Shown piece after piece: positions 1 to 11,659 of a DNA stretch of 64,000 nucleotides (within the stretch, counting starts at the first letter, position 1; each line of letters starts with the position of its first letter). Source of the DNA: Aristolochia californica (lineage: Eukaryota > Streptophyta > Magnoliopsida > Piperales > Aristolochiaceae). The stretch lies in assembly GCA_029961685.1 (NCBI GenBank), contig JARWKL010000008.1:32861619-32925618 (forward strand). Reading direction: 5' to 3'. Made by a program: the position numbers and the translations under genes. The notes beneath the pieces are model-generated. The model ran no database searches. It saw only the letters and a program-made list of their open reading frames with translations, and was not told the DNA's origin.

Positions 1-770
1 TTCACTTACATTTATTATAGTTTTCAAATTTTTTTACATACATGAACTCTAAAATTTTCGTTTTGTTCTGCCTCATATCTTTTTTGTTTACAAGAAAAAT
101 GGGAGAGTGAGTTTTGGATCATAAAAAATATGTGGACATCCAAAATGGAAATGCACAAATGCTGAGAAAGATAATTCCAAAAGTATCTGATATTTTTAAG
201 GATCAGCAAAAAGTGGGTTGTTTGGCTCTAGTAAATATCCAACCACTTAAGAATTTAATTTTTTTTACTCGTTGAATTGTTTGGATCATTAGGTCATTTG
301 CATCCTCAACATGATTTTGGCATGCATGTCCACCACATTTAAAGCATGATTGGATCAGTTAGAAGTCCTTTACTATAAAATTCCACCAAGGTTATTATTA
401 GCTGTTTTACAAGTCGAATTTCCCAAACATGGATAACAAAACCTTGGAGTTATTTTTTTGTGCGTTGTCTTACATTTATTATAATTTTCAAATATTTTTG
501 CATAAAATTTTCGTTTTTGTTATGACTCATATCTTTTTCGTTTACGAGAAAAATACGAGAGAGAGTTTTGGATCTGAAAAAAATTTTGAACGTCCAAAAT
601 CGAAATACACAAATGTTGAAAGAGATCATTCCAAAAAGTATGTGTGATTTTTAAGGATAGGCAAAAAGTGGGTTGTTGGGCTCTGGTAAATATCCAACCA
701 CCTGAGAATATGATTTTTTCTACTACTAGAAATTTTTGGATCATTAGGACATTTGCATCCGCAACATGTT
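1..770. repeat. Higher-order block in A, copied at about 7.26-8.03 kb
   Basis: The block shares private variants with the region about 7,255 bp downstream: GTTCTGCC, GGACATCC, GAGAAAGATAAT, GTTGAATTGTTTGGATC, TCCTTTACTATAAAATTCC, AGTTATTTTTTTGT, GTATGTGTGATTTTT and CTACTACTAGAAATTT. These are rare elsewhere in array A. The match extends over almost two monomers and fades near 8,040. Confidence 0.82.
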
Positions 771-1199
771 TCTGGCATGCATGTCCACCACATTTAAAGC
801 ATGTTTAGATCAGTTAGAAGTCTTTTCAAATAAAATTCCACTAAACTTATTATTAGGGGTTGTACTAGTCGAATTTCCCAAACATGGATAACAAAACCTT
901 GGAGTTCATTTTTAGTGCGTTCTCTTACTTTTATTATAATTTTCAAATTTTTTTGCATAAAATTTTCATTTTGTTATCCCTCATATCTTTTTGTTTACGA
1001 GAAAAATGGGAGAGTGAGTTTTGGATATGAAAAAAAATTTGAACATCCAAAATGGAAATGCACAAATGCTGAGAGAGATAATTCCAAAAAGTATCTGTGA
1101 TTTTTAAGGATAGGCAAAGAGTGGGTGTTTGGCTCTGATAAATATCCAACCACTTGAGAATTTGATTTTTTCTACTCCTCAAAATTTTTGGATCATTAG

Positions 1200-1900
1200 G
1201 TCATTTGCATCCACTGCATGTTTCCCGCATGCATGTCCACCACTTTTAAAGCATGTTAGGATCACTTAGAAGTCCTTTCATATAAAATTCCACCAAGCTT
1301 ATTATTTGGGTTTGTACTAGTGGAATTTCCCAAACATGGATAAAAAAGCCTTGGAGTTCATTTTTAGTACGTTCACTTACATTTATTATAATTTTCAAAT
1401 TTTTTTGCATGAAATTTTCATTTTGTTATGCCTCATATCTTTTTTGTTTACGAGAAAAATGGGAGAATGAGTTTTGGATTTGAAAAAAAATTTGAACAGC
1501 CAAAATGGAAATGCACACATGCTGAGAGAGATAATTCCAAAAAGTATCTGTGATTTTTAAGGATAGGCAAAAAGTGGGTGTTTGGCTCTGCTAAATATCT
1601 AAACATTTGAGAATTTGATTTTTACTACTCCTTGAAATTTTTTGATCATTAGGTCCCTTGCATCCTCAACATGTTTCTGGCATGCATGTCCACCACATTT
1701 AAAGCATGTTAGGATCAGTTAGAAGTCCCTTTCTTAAAAAATTCCACCAAGCTTATTATTAGTGGTTGTATTAGTAGATTTTCCCAAACATGGATAACAA
1801 AACCTCTGAGTTCATTTTTAGTGCATTCACTTACATTTATTATAGTGTTCAAATTTTTTTGCTTAAAAATTTCATTTTGTTATGCCTCATATCTTTTTTG
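1200..1900. repeat. Higher-order copy in A at about 2.95 kb offset
   Basis: The block matches 4,155-4,860 in order: CCACTTTTAAAGCATGTTAG, TTATTTGGGTTTGTACTAG, GTACGTTC, then GTTGTATTAGT, CCTCTGAGTTC, GTGCATTCACTTAC and TATAGTGTTC. The CCTCTGAG + TATAGTGTTC combination occurs in only these two places. The unit starting at 5657 has CCTCTGAG but a different continuation. Confidence 0.78.
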
Positions 1901-2245
1901 TTTACGACAAAAATGGAAGAGTGTGTTTTGGATCTGAAAAAAAATTTGAACATCCAAAATGGAAATGCACAAATGCTGAGAGAGATAATTCCAAAAAGTA
2001 TCTGCGACTTTTAAGAATAGGCAAAAATTGGGTTGCTTGGCTCTGGTAAATATTCAATCACTTTAGAGTTGGATTTCTTCTACTCATCGAAATTTTTGGA
2101 TCATTAGGTCATTTGCATGCTCAACATGTTTCTGGCATGCATGTCCACCACATTTAAAGCATGTTTGGATCAGTTAGAAGTCCTTTCCAATAAAAATCCG
2201 CCAAGCTTTTTATTAGGGGTTGCACCAGTCGAATTTCCCAAACGT

Positions 2246-2474
2246 GGATAACAAAACCTTGGAGTTAATTTTTAGTGCGTTCTCTAACATTTATTATAAT
2301 TTCCAATTTTTTTTGCATGAAATTTTCATTTTGTTATGCCTCATATCCCAAACATGTTTCTGGCATGCATCTCCACCACATTTAAAGCATGTTAGGATTA
2401 GTTAGAAGTCCCTTTCCTATAAAATTCCAACAACATTATTATTAGGGGTTGTACTAGTGGAATTTCCCAAACAT
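2246..2474. repeat. Truncated array A monomer (229 bp)
   Basis: About half a unit is missing. The sequence passes directly from the start of the unit (CCTCATATCCC, near 2345) to ACATGTTTCTGGCATGCATC, losing the middle of the monomer. The flanking units are in register, so this is an internal deletion rather than an array boundary. Confidence 0.9.
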
Positions 2475-3275
2475 GGATAACAAAACCTTGGAGTTCATTT
2501 TTAGTGTGTTCGCTAACATTTATTTTAGTTCTCCAATTTTTTTGCATACATGAACCTTAAAATTTTAATTTTGTTATGCCTGATATCTTTTTTTGTTTAC
2601 GAGAAAAATGGGAGAGTGAGTTTTGGATTTGAAAAAAAATTTGAACATATAAAATGGAAATGCACAAATGCATAGAGAGATAATTCCTAAAAGTATCTGT
2701 GATTTTCAAGTATTGGCAAAAAGTGGGTTGTTTTGCTCCAGTAAATATCCAACCACTTGAGAATTTAAATTTTTCTACTTCTTGAAATTTTTGGATCATT
2801 AGGTCCCTTGCATCCTCAACAACTTTCTGGCATACATCTCCACCACATTTAAACCATGTTAGGATCAGTTAGAAGTCCCTTTCCTACAAAATTCCACCAA
2901 TCTTATTATTAGCGGTTGTACTAGTGGAATTTCCCAAATATGGATAACAAAGCCTTGGAGTTTATTTTTAGTGCGTGCACTTACATTTATTATAGTTTTT
3001 AATTTTTTTTGCGTAAATCAACTCTAAAATTTGCATTTTGTTATGCCTCATATCATTTTTGTTTACGAGAAAAATGGGAGTGAGTTTTCGATCTGAAAAA
3101 AAATTTGAACATCCAAAATGGAAATGCACAAATGCTGAGAGAGATAATTCCAAAAAGTATCTGTGATTTTTAAAGATAGGCAAAAAATGGGTTGTTTGGC
3201 TCTGGTAAATATCCAACCACATGAGAATTTGATTTTTTCTACTCCTCAAAATTTTTGGATCATTAGGTCATTTGC

Positions 3276-3315
3276 TTCCGCAACATGTTTCAGGCATGCA
3301 TGTTTGGATCAGTTA
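3276..3315. repeat. Small deletion in array A unit
   Basis: In the unit starting at 2942 the stretch after GGCATGCATG continues directly with TTTGGATCAG. About 20 bases (TCCACCACATTTAAAGCATG in neighbours) are missing. The lost block ends in the same GCATG as its left flank, as expected for slippage or recombination between short direct repeats. Confidence 0.85.
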
Positions 3316-3349
3316 GAAGTCCTTTCCTATAAAATTCCACTAAGATTTT

Positions 3350-4400
3350 TATTAGGGGTTGCACCAATCGAATTTCCCAAACGTGGATAACAAAACCTTG
3401 GAGTTCATTTTTAGTGCGTTCTCTTACTTTTATTATAATTTTCAAATTTTTTTGCATAAAATTTTCATTTTGTTATGCCTCATATCTTTTTTTATTACGA
3501 GAAAAATGGGAGAGAGAGTTTTGGATCTGAAAAAAAATTTTAACATCCAAAATGGAAAAGCACAAATGCTGAGAGAGATAATTCCAAAAATTATCTGTGA
3601 TTTTTAAGGATCAGCAAAAAGTGGGTTGTTTGGCTCTGGTAAATATCCAACCACTTGAGAATTTGATTTTTTCTACTCCTTGAAATTTTTGGATCATTAG
3701 GTCAATTGCATCCGCAACATGTTTCTGGCATGCATGTCCACCACATTTAAAGCATGTTTGGATCAGTTAGAAGTCCTTTCCTATAAAATTCCACCAAGCT
3801 TTTTATTAGGGGTTGAACCAGTCGAATTTCCCAAACGTGGATAACAAAACCTTGGAGTTCATTTTTAGTGCCTTCTCTTACATTTATTATAATCTTCAAA
3901 TATTTTTGCATAAAATTTTCATTTTGTTATGCCCCATATCTTTTTTGTTTATGAGAAAAAATGGCAGAGTCAGTTTTGGATCTGAAAAAAAATTTGAACA
4001 TCCAAAATGGAAATGCACAAATGCTGAGAGAGATAATTCCAAAAAGTATCTGTGATTTTTAAGGATAGGAGAAAAGTGGGTTGTTAGGCTCTGGTAAATA
4101 TCCAACCACTTGAGAATTTGATTTTTCTACTCCTCAAAATTTTTGGATCATTAGGTAACTTGCATCCGCTACATGTTTATCGCATGCACGTCCACCACTT
4201 TTAAAGCATGTTAGGATCAGTTAGAAGTCCTTTCATATAAAATTCCACCAAGCCTATTATTTGGGTTTGTACTAGTGGAATTTCCCAAACATTGATAACA
4301 AAACCATGGAGTTCATTTTTAGTACGTTCTCTTACATTTATTATAATTTTCAAATTTCTTTACATAAAATTTTCATTTTGTTGTGCCTCATATCTTTTTT
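3350..4400. repeat. Six-monomer (2.72 kb) higher-order copy, left member
   Basis: Units starting at 3385, 3839 and 4293 match those at 6111, 6563 and 7018 in order. Shared marks include GGGGTTGCAC..TCGAATTTCC with CCCAAACGTGG, then GGTTGAACCAGTCG with GTGCCTT, then ATTATTTGGGTTTGTACTAG and CCACTTTTAAAGCATG. The offset is about 2,725 bp, six monomers. A related copy of the TTATTTGGG/CTTTTAAAGC unit also lies near 1,200-1,340, about 2.95 kb upstream. Confidence 0.8.
3839..4292. repeat. Representative array A monomer (454 bp)
   Basis: A typical undamaged unit to use as a reference for the A family. It has the short form of the T-rich region (GCATAAAATTTTC), the A-type GATTTTTAAGGATAGG junction with no 192-bp segment, and the A-type CCAACCACTTGAGAATTTG. 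The pair ACATG ... GCATGTT around the GCATGC palindrome forms only a weak, bulged dyad here. Confidence 0.9.
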
Positions 4401-4860
4401 GTTTACGAGAAAAATGGGAGAGTGAGTTTCGGATCTTAAAAAGTTTTGAACATCCAAAATGGAAATGGACAAATGCTGAAAGAGATAATTCCAAAAAGTA
4501 TCTGTGATTTTTAAGGATAGGCAAAAAGTGGGTGTTTGGCTCTGCTAAATATGCAACCACTTGAGAATTTGATTTTTTCTACTCCATGAAATTTTTTGAT
4601 CATTAGGTCACTTGCATCCTCTACTTGTTTCTGGCATGCATGTCCACCACATTTAAAGCATGTTAGGATCAGTTAGAAATCCCTTTCCTACAAAATTCCA
4701 CCAAGATTAGGGGTTGTATTAGTGGAATTTCCCAAACATGGATAACAAAACCTCTGAGTTCATTTTTAGTGCATTCACTTACATTTATTATAGTGTTCAA
4801 ATTTTTTGGAATACATGAACTCTAAAATTTTCATTTTGTTATGCCTCATATCTTTTTTGT
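4155..4860. repeat. Partner of the 1,200-1,900 block
   Basis: Carries the same ordered variants as the upstream copy. It overlaps the left member of the 2.72-kb copy pair, so the same monomers belong to two different higher-order relationships, which shows layered rounds of exchange. Confidence 0.78.
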
Positions 4861-6074
4861 TTACGAGAAAAATGGGAGAGCGAGTTTTGGATCTGAAAAA
4901 GAATTTGAACATCCAAAATGGAAATGCAAAAATGCTGAGAGAGATAATTCCAAAAGTATCTGTGATTTTTAAGTATAGGCAAAAAGTAGGTTGTTTGGGT
5001 ATTGTAAATATCCAACCACTTGAGAATTTGATTTTTTCAACTCCTTGAAATTTTTTGATCATTAGGTCATTTGCCTCCGCAACATGTTTCTGGCATGCAT
5101 GTCCACCACATTTAAAGCATGTTTAGATCAGTTAGAAGTCCTTTCCTATAAAATTCCACCAAACTTATTATTTGGGGTTGTACTAGGCGAATTTCCCAAA
5201 TATGGATAACAAAACCTTGGAGTTCATTTTTAGTGCCTTCTCTTACATTTATTATAATTTTCAAATTTTTTTGCATAAAATTTCATTTTGTCATGCCTCA
5301 TATTTTTTTTGTTTATGAGAAAAATGGAAGAATGTGGTTTGGATCTGAAAAAAAATTTGAACATCCAAAATGGAAATGCACATATGCTGAGAGAGACAAT
5401 TCCAAAAAGTATCTGTGATTTTTAAGGATAGGCAAAAAGTGGGTTGTTTGGCTCTGGTAAATATCCAACCATTTGAGAATTTGTTTTTTTCTGCTCCTCA
5501 AAATTTTTGGATCATTAGGTCATTTGCATCCTCAACATGTTTCTGGCATGCATGTCCACCACATTTAAAACATGTTTGGATCAGTTAGAAGTCCTTTCCT
5601 ATAAAATTGCACGAAGCGTATTTTTAGGGGTTGTACCAGTCGATTTTCCCGAACATGGATAATAAAACCTCTGAGTTCATTTTTAATGCGTTCTCTTACA
5701 TTTATTATAACTTTAAAATTTCTATGCTTAAAATTTTCATTTTCTTATGCCTCATATCTTTTTTGTTTAAGAGAAAAATGGGAGAATGAGTTTTGGATCT
5801 GAAAAAAAATTTGAACATCCAAAATGGAAATGCACAAATGCTGAGATAGATAATTCCAAAAAGTATCTGTGATTTTGAAGGATAGGCAAAAAGTGGGTTG
5901 TTTGGCTAATGTAAATATCCAACCACTTGAGAATTTGATTTTTTCTACTCCTCGAAATTTATGGATCATTAGGTCATTTGCATCTGCAACATGTTTCAGG
6001 CATGCATGTCCACCACATTTAAAGCATGTTTGGATCAATTAGAAGTCCTTTCCTATAAAATTCCACCAAGCTTT

Positions 6075-7180
6075 TTATTAGGGGTTGCACTAGTCGAATT
6101 TCCCAAACGTGGATAACAAAACCTTGGAGTTCATTTTTAGTGCGCTCTCTTACTTATATTATAATTTTCAAATTTTTTTGCATAAAATTTTCATTTTGTT
6201 ATGCATCATATCTTTTTTGTTTACGAGAAAAATGGGAGAGTGAGTTTTGGATCTGAGAAAAAATTTGAACATCCAAAATGGAAATACACAAATGCTGAGA
6301 GAGACAATTCCAAAAAGTAACTGTGATATTTAAGGATAGGCAAAAAGTGGGTTGTTTGGCTCTGGTAAATATCCAACCACTTGAGAATTTGATTTTTTCT
6401 ACTCCATGAAATTTTAGGATCATTAGGTCAATTGGATCCGCAACATGTTTCTGGCATGCATGTCCACCACATTTAAAGCATGTTTAGATCAGTTAGAAGT
6501 CCATTCTATAAAATTCCACCAAGCTTTTTATTAGGGGTTGAACCAGTCGAATTTCCCAAACGTGGATAACAAAACCTTGGAGTTCATTTTTAGTGCCTTG
6601 TCTTACATTTATTATAATTTTCAAATTTTTTTGCATAAAATTTTCTTTTGCTTTTGCCTCATATCTTTTTTGTTTATGAGAAAAATGGGAGAGTGAGTTT
6701 TGGATATGAAAAAAAATTTGAACATCCAAAATGGAAATGCACAAATGCTGAGAGAGATAATTCCAAAAAATATATGTGATTTTTAAGGATAGGCAAAGAG
6801 TGGGTTGTTTGGCTCTGGTAAATATCCAACCACTTCAGAATTTGATTTTTTCTACTCCTCAAAATTTTTGGATCATTAGGTCATTTGCATCCGCTACATG
6901 TTTCTCGCATGCATGTCCACCACTTTTAAAGCATGTTAGGATCAGTTAGAAGTCCTTTCATATAAAATTCCAGCAAGCTAATTATTTGGGTTTGTACTAG
7001 TGGAATTTCCCAAACATGGATAATAAAACCTTGTATTTCATTTTTAGTACATTCTCTTACATTTATTATAATTTTCAAATTTTTTTGCACAAAATTTTCA
7101 TTTTGTTATGCCTTATATCTTTTTTGTTTACGAGAAAAATGGGAGAGTGAGTTTTGCATCTGAAAAAAAATTTGAACATC
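6075..7180. repeat. Six-monomer (2.72 kb) higher-order copy, right member
   Basis: Right partner of 3,350-4,400 with the same succession of three distinguishable monomer variants. It ends in the truncated unit at 7,018-7,221, so the deletion happened after, or at the edge of, the copying event. Confidence 0.8.
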
Positions 7181-7221
7181 CAAAATGGAAAAGGGTTGTA
7201 CTAGTGGAATTTCCCAAACAT
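7018..7221. repeat. Truncated array A monomer (204 bp)
   Basis: The unit stops at AAAATGGAAA near 7191 and joins AGGGGTTGTACTAGTGG of the next unit boundary. About 250 bp are lost, covering the right-hand half of the monomer. Phase resumes normally at 7222. The joint shares only a few A/G bases with either flank. Confidence 0.9.
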
Positions 7222-7254
7222 GTATAACAAAACCTTGGAGTTCATTTTTAGTGC

Positions 7255-8035
7255 ATTCACTTACATTTATTATAGTTTTCAAATTTTTTTTGCATACATA
7301 AACTCTAAAATTTTCATTTTGTTCTGCCTCATATCTTTTTTGTTGACGAGAAAAATGGGAGAGTGAGTTTTGGATCTGAAAAAAAATTTGGACATCCGAA
7401 ATGGAAATGCAAAAATGATGAGAAAGATAATCCCAAAAGGTATCTATGATTTTTAAGGATAGACAAAAAGTGGGTTGTTTGGCTCTGGTAAATATCCAAC
7501 CACTTGAGAATTTGATTTTTTCTACTTGTTGAATTGTTTGGATCGTTAGGTCATTTGCATCCTCAACATGTTTCTGGCTTGCATGTCCACCACATTTAAA
7601 GCATGTTTGGATCAGTTAGAAGTCCTTTACTATAAAATTCCACCAAGGTTATTAGGTGTTTTACCAGTCGAATTTCCCAAACATGGATAACAAAACCTTG
7701 GAGTTATTTTTTTGTCCGTTGTCTTACATTTATTATAATTTTCATATTTTTTTGCATAAAATTTTCATTTTGTTATGCCTCATATCTTTTTTGTTTACGA
7801 GAAAAATGCGAGAGTGAGTTTTGGATTTGAAAAACAATTTGAACATCCAAAATGGAAATACACAAATGCTAAGAGAGATAATTCAAAAAAGTATGTGTGA
7901 TTTTTACGGATAGGCAAAAAGTGGGTTGTTTGGCTCTGCTAAATATCCAACCACCTGAGAATTTGATTTTTTCTACTACTAGAAATTTTTGGATCATTAG
8001 GTCATTTGCATCCGCAACATGTTTCTTGCATTCAT
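7255..8035. repeat. Second copy of the 1-770 higher-order block
   Basis: Partner of the left-edge block, sharing the variants listed there in the same order. Differences are scattered point changes plus a few missing bases at the boundary of the two units (GGTTATTAGGTGTTTT against GGTTATTATTAGCTGTTTT). The separation equals about sixteen monomers, counting the truncated ones. Confidence 0.82.
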
Positions 8036-9979
8036 GTCCACCATATTTAAAGCATGTTAGGATCAGTTAGAAGTCCCTTTCCTATAAAATTCCACCAAGC
8101 TTAATATTAGGGGTTGTACTAGTGGAATTTCCCAAACATGTATAACAAAACCTTGGAGTTCATTTTTAGTGCGTTGACTTACATTTATTATAATTTTCAA
8201 TTTTTTTTAATACATGAACTCTACAATTTTCTTTTTGTTATGCCTCATATCTTTTTTGTTTACGAGAAAAATGGGAGAGTGAGTTTTGGATCTGAAAAAA
8301 AATTTGAACAACCAAAAATGAAATGCACAAATGCGGAGAGAGATAATTCTAAAAAGTATCCGTGAATTTTAAGGATAGGCAAAAAGTGGGTTGTTTGGCT
8401 CTGGTAAATATCCAACTAGTTGAGAATTTGATTTTTTCTACTCCTTGAAGTTTTTGGATCATTTGGTCACTTGCATCCTCAACATTTTTCTTGCATGCAT
8501 GTCCACCACATTTAAAGCATGTTAGGATCAGTTAGAAGTCTCTTTCCTATAAAATTCCACCAAGCTTATTATTAGGGGTTGTACTAGTGGAATTTCCCAA
8601 ACTTGTATAACAAAACCATGGAGTTCATTTTTAGTGCGTTCACTCACATTTATTTTAGTTTTATAATTTTTTTGCACAAAATTTTCATTTTGTTATGCCT
8701 CATATCTTTTTTGTTTAAGAGAAAAAAGGGAGAGTAACTTTTGGATCTGAAAAAAAATTTGAACATCCAAAAAGGAAATGCACAAATGCTGAGAGAGATA
8801 ATTCCAAAAAGTATCTGTGATTTTTAAGGATAGGCAAAAAGTGGGTTTTTTTAGCTCCGGTAAATATCCAACCACTTGAGAATTTGATTTTTTTGACTCC
8901 TTGAAAGTTTTGGATCATTAGGTCATTTGCATCCGCAACATGTTTCTGGCTTGCATGTCTACCACATTTAAAGCATGTTAGGATCAGTTAGAAGTCCCTT
9001 TCCTATAAAATTCCACCAAGCTTATTATTAGGGGTTGTACTAGTGGAATTTCCAAAACATGTATAACAAACCATGGAGTTCTTTTTTAGTGCGTTCACTT
9101 ACATTTATTATAGTTTTCAAAATTTTTTGCATAAAATTTTCATTTTTTATGCCTCATATCTTTTTTGTTTACGAGAAAAATGGGAGAGTGAGTTTTGGAT
9201 CTGAAAAAAAATTTGAACATCCAAAATGGAAATGCACAAATGCTGAGAGAGATAATTCCAACAAGTATCTGTGATTTTTAAGGATAGGCAAAAAGTGGGT
9301 TGTTTGGCTCTGGTAAATATCCAACCACTTGAGAATTTGATTTTTTCTTCTGCCTGAAATTTTTGGATCACTAAGTCACTTGCATCCTCAGCATGTTTCT
9401 GGCATGCATGTCCCTCACATTTAAAGTATGTTAGGATCAGTTAGAAGTCCCTTTCTTATAAAATTCCAACAAGCTTATTATTAGGGGTTGTACTAGTGGA
9501 ATTTCCCAAACATGGAAAACAAAACCTCTGAGTTCATTTTTAGTGCGTTCACTTACATATATTATAGTTTTCAATTTTTTTTTGAATATTGAACTCTAGA
9601 GTTTTCATTTTGTTATGCCTCATATCTTTTTTGTTTACGAGAAAAATGGGAGATTGAGTTTTGGATCTGAAAAAACATTTTAACATCTAAAATTGAAATG
9701 CACAATTGCTGAGAGAGATAATTCCAAAAAGTATCTGTGATGTTTATGGATAGGTAAAAAGTGGGTTGTTTGGCTCCGATAAATATCCAACCACTTGAGA
9801 ATTTGATTTTTTCTTCTCCTTGAAATTTTTAGATGATTAGGTCCGTTGCATCTTCAACATGTTTCTCGCATGCATCTCCACCACATTTAAAGCATGTTAG
9901 GATACTTTAGAAGTCCCTTTCCTATAAAATTCCACCAAACTTATTATAAGGGGTTGTACTAGTGGAATTTCCCAAGCAT

Positions 9980-10657
9980 GGATAACAAAACCTTGGACTT
10001 CATTTTTAGTGCGTGAAAATTGTTTCTTCACTTACATTTATTATTGTTTTCAGAATTTTTTGCATACCTATACTCTAAAATTTTCATTTTGTTGTGTGAT
10101 CTATTTGCCTTATCATTTTTGTTTACGATAAAAATGGGAAAGTGAAAACTCAAATTTGGATTTGAAAAAAAATTCAACATCCTTAATGGAAATGCACAAA
10201 TGCTGAGAGAGATAATTCCAAAAAGTATCAGTGATTTTTTAAGGATTGTAAACTCTTTATTTTAATTTTTTATATATTGTGGGTTCGCTATCATTGGAAG
10301 AGAGGGGAGGCACTTTTATCTAAGTGTTTACTCCCAAACCATAAGTCATTTCTAACTAAAATTATAGCCGTTACACATCATTAATCTATCAAAACATTCA
10401 TGATGATTTATGATTGTTAGGTGCGCTTTTTGTAAAATAGGCAAAACGTGGGTTGTTGGGCTCTGGTCCACACGTTAACTTGAGAATTCAACTTTTTGTA
10501 GTCGAATTTTTTCGATCATTAGGTCATAAGCATCTTCAACATGTTTCTGGCATGCATATCCACCACATTTAAAACATGTTAGGATCAATTAGAAATCTCT
10601 TTCTTATAAAATTCCACCAAGCAATTAGGGGTTGTACTAGTGGAATTTCCCAAACAT
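9980..10657. repeat. Hybrid A/B boundary monomer
   Basis: The unit begins with the A-type marker GGATAACAAAACCTTGGA and switches to B-type sequence at GTGCGTGAAAATTG near 10,011. All later discriminating sites are mostly B-type (GTGTGATCTATTTGCC, GTGAAAACTCAAATTTGG, the 192-bp segment). It also has intermediate or private bases, such as GGATTTGAAAAAAAATTC and CATCCTTAATGG, shared with the unit at 14,068. This places the array junction within about 30 bases, with no unrelated DNA between arrays. Confidence 0.9.
10247..10438. repeat. B-specific 192-bp segment, first copy
   Basis: This segment is absent from every A unit and present in the B units, except where clearly truncated. In A the flanks are joined directly as AAGGATAGGC. 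In B the left edge reads AAGGATTGTAAACTC and the right edge TTTTTGTAAAATAGGC, so the heptamer TTGTAAA occurs at both ends in direct orientation. It carries a T-run followed by TATATAT, a GGAAGAGGGGGGAGG-type purine tract and an ATCGAT site in most copies. I see no convincing terminal inverted repeat or target-site duplication. It may be an ancient insertion that made B from A, or an ancestral part lost in A; the window cannot decide. Confidence 0.88.
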
Positions 10658-11659
10658 GAGTTACAAAACTTTGGTGTTCATTTTTGGTGCAAGAAAGAAT
10701 TTCCTTCACTTACATTTATTATTGTTTTCAAAAGTTTTTGCATACTTAAACTCTAAAATTTTCATTTTGTCTTGTGATCAATTTGCCTTATCATTTTTGC
10801 TTACGACAGAAATGGGAGAGTGAAAACTAAACTTTGAATTGGAAAAAAAATTTAACATCCAACATGGAAATGTACAAATGCTGAGAGAAATAATTTCTAA
10901 AAGTATATGTGATGTTTTAAGGATTGTAAACTCGTTTAGTTTTTTTTATATATTTTGGGTTTCGCAATCATTGGAAGAGGGGGGAGGCATTTTTATCTTA
11001 GTGTTGACTCCCAAACCATAAGTTATTTGTAACTAAAACTATAGCCGTCAAAAATCATTAATCGATCAAAACATTCACGATGATCAATTATTGTTAGGCC
11101 TGCTTTTTGTAAAATGGGCAAGTAGTGGGTTGTTGGGCTCATGTCCACACGTTAACTTTAGCATTCAAAATTTTCTACTCCTTGAAAATTTAGGATCATT
11201 AGAACATTAGCATCTTCACCATGTTTCTGGCATGCAAAACCACCACATTTGAAACATGTTAGGATCAATTAGAAATCTCTTTCTTATAAAATTCCACCAA
11301 GCTTTTAGGGGTTGTACTAGTGGAATTTCCCAAACATGGGTAATAAAACATTGGCATTCATTTTTGTTGTGTCAAAATTGTTTCTTCAGTTACATTTATT
11401 ATTCTATTCAAATATTTTTGTATACATAAACTCTAAAATTTTCATTTTGTTGTGTGTTCTATTTGCGTGATCATTTTTGTTTACGAAAAAAAATGGGAGA
11501 GTGAAAACACAAGTTTGGATGATAAAAAAAATTGAACATCCTAAATGGAAATGCACAATTGCTGATAGAGAAAATTCCAAAAAATATAAGTGATTTTTTA
11601 AGGATTGTAAACTCTTTTAGTTTTTTTTATATATTTTGGGTTTCCCAATCATCGGAAGA

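Larger units (their letters stand above)
1..10010. repeat. Satellite array A, about 455-bp monomer
   Basis: Head-to-tail tandem array, all units in one orientation. Using the motif GGATAACAAAACC (first G) as phase marker, units begin at 431, 886, 1338, 1792, 2246, 2475, 2942, 3385, 3839, 4293, 4740, 5204, 5657, 6111, 6563, 7018, 7222, 7685, 8140, 8605, 9061, 9514 and 9980. The window opens inside a unit. Most spacings are 452-456 bp; units of 463-467 bp carry about 9-10 extra bases (CATACATGAACTCTAAAATT instead of CATAAAATT). Each unit has, in order: the marker, a T-rich tract, GAGAAAAATGGGAGAGTGAG, GAACATCCAAAATGGAAATG, GATTTTTAAGGATAGGC, TCCAACCACTTGAGAATTTG, ACATGTTTCTGGCATGCATG and TTAGGGGTTGTACTAGT. 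No gene is embedded. I do not recognise the family; a plant heterochromatin satellite is likely by style, not by match. Confidence 0.97.

Noticed and set aside
1..10010. Plus-strand and minus-strand frames of 60-97 codons in A units
   Set aside because: They are different cuts of the same two frames of the 455-bp monomer, with no conserved start or end.
10247..10438. MITE or other DNA transposon as the B-specific segment
   Set aside because: The ends TTGTAAAC and GTAAAAT do not form a convincing inverted repeat and A flanks show no target-site duplication. An insertion remains possible but not as a recognised element.
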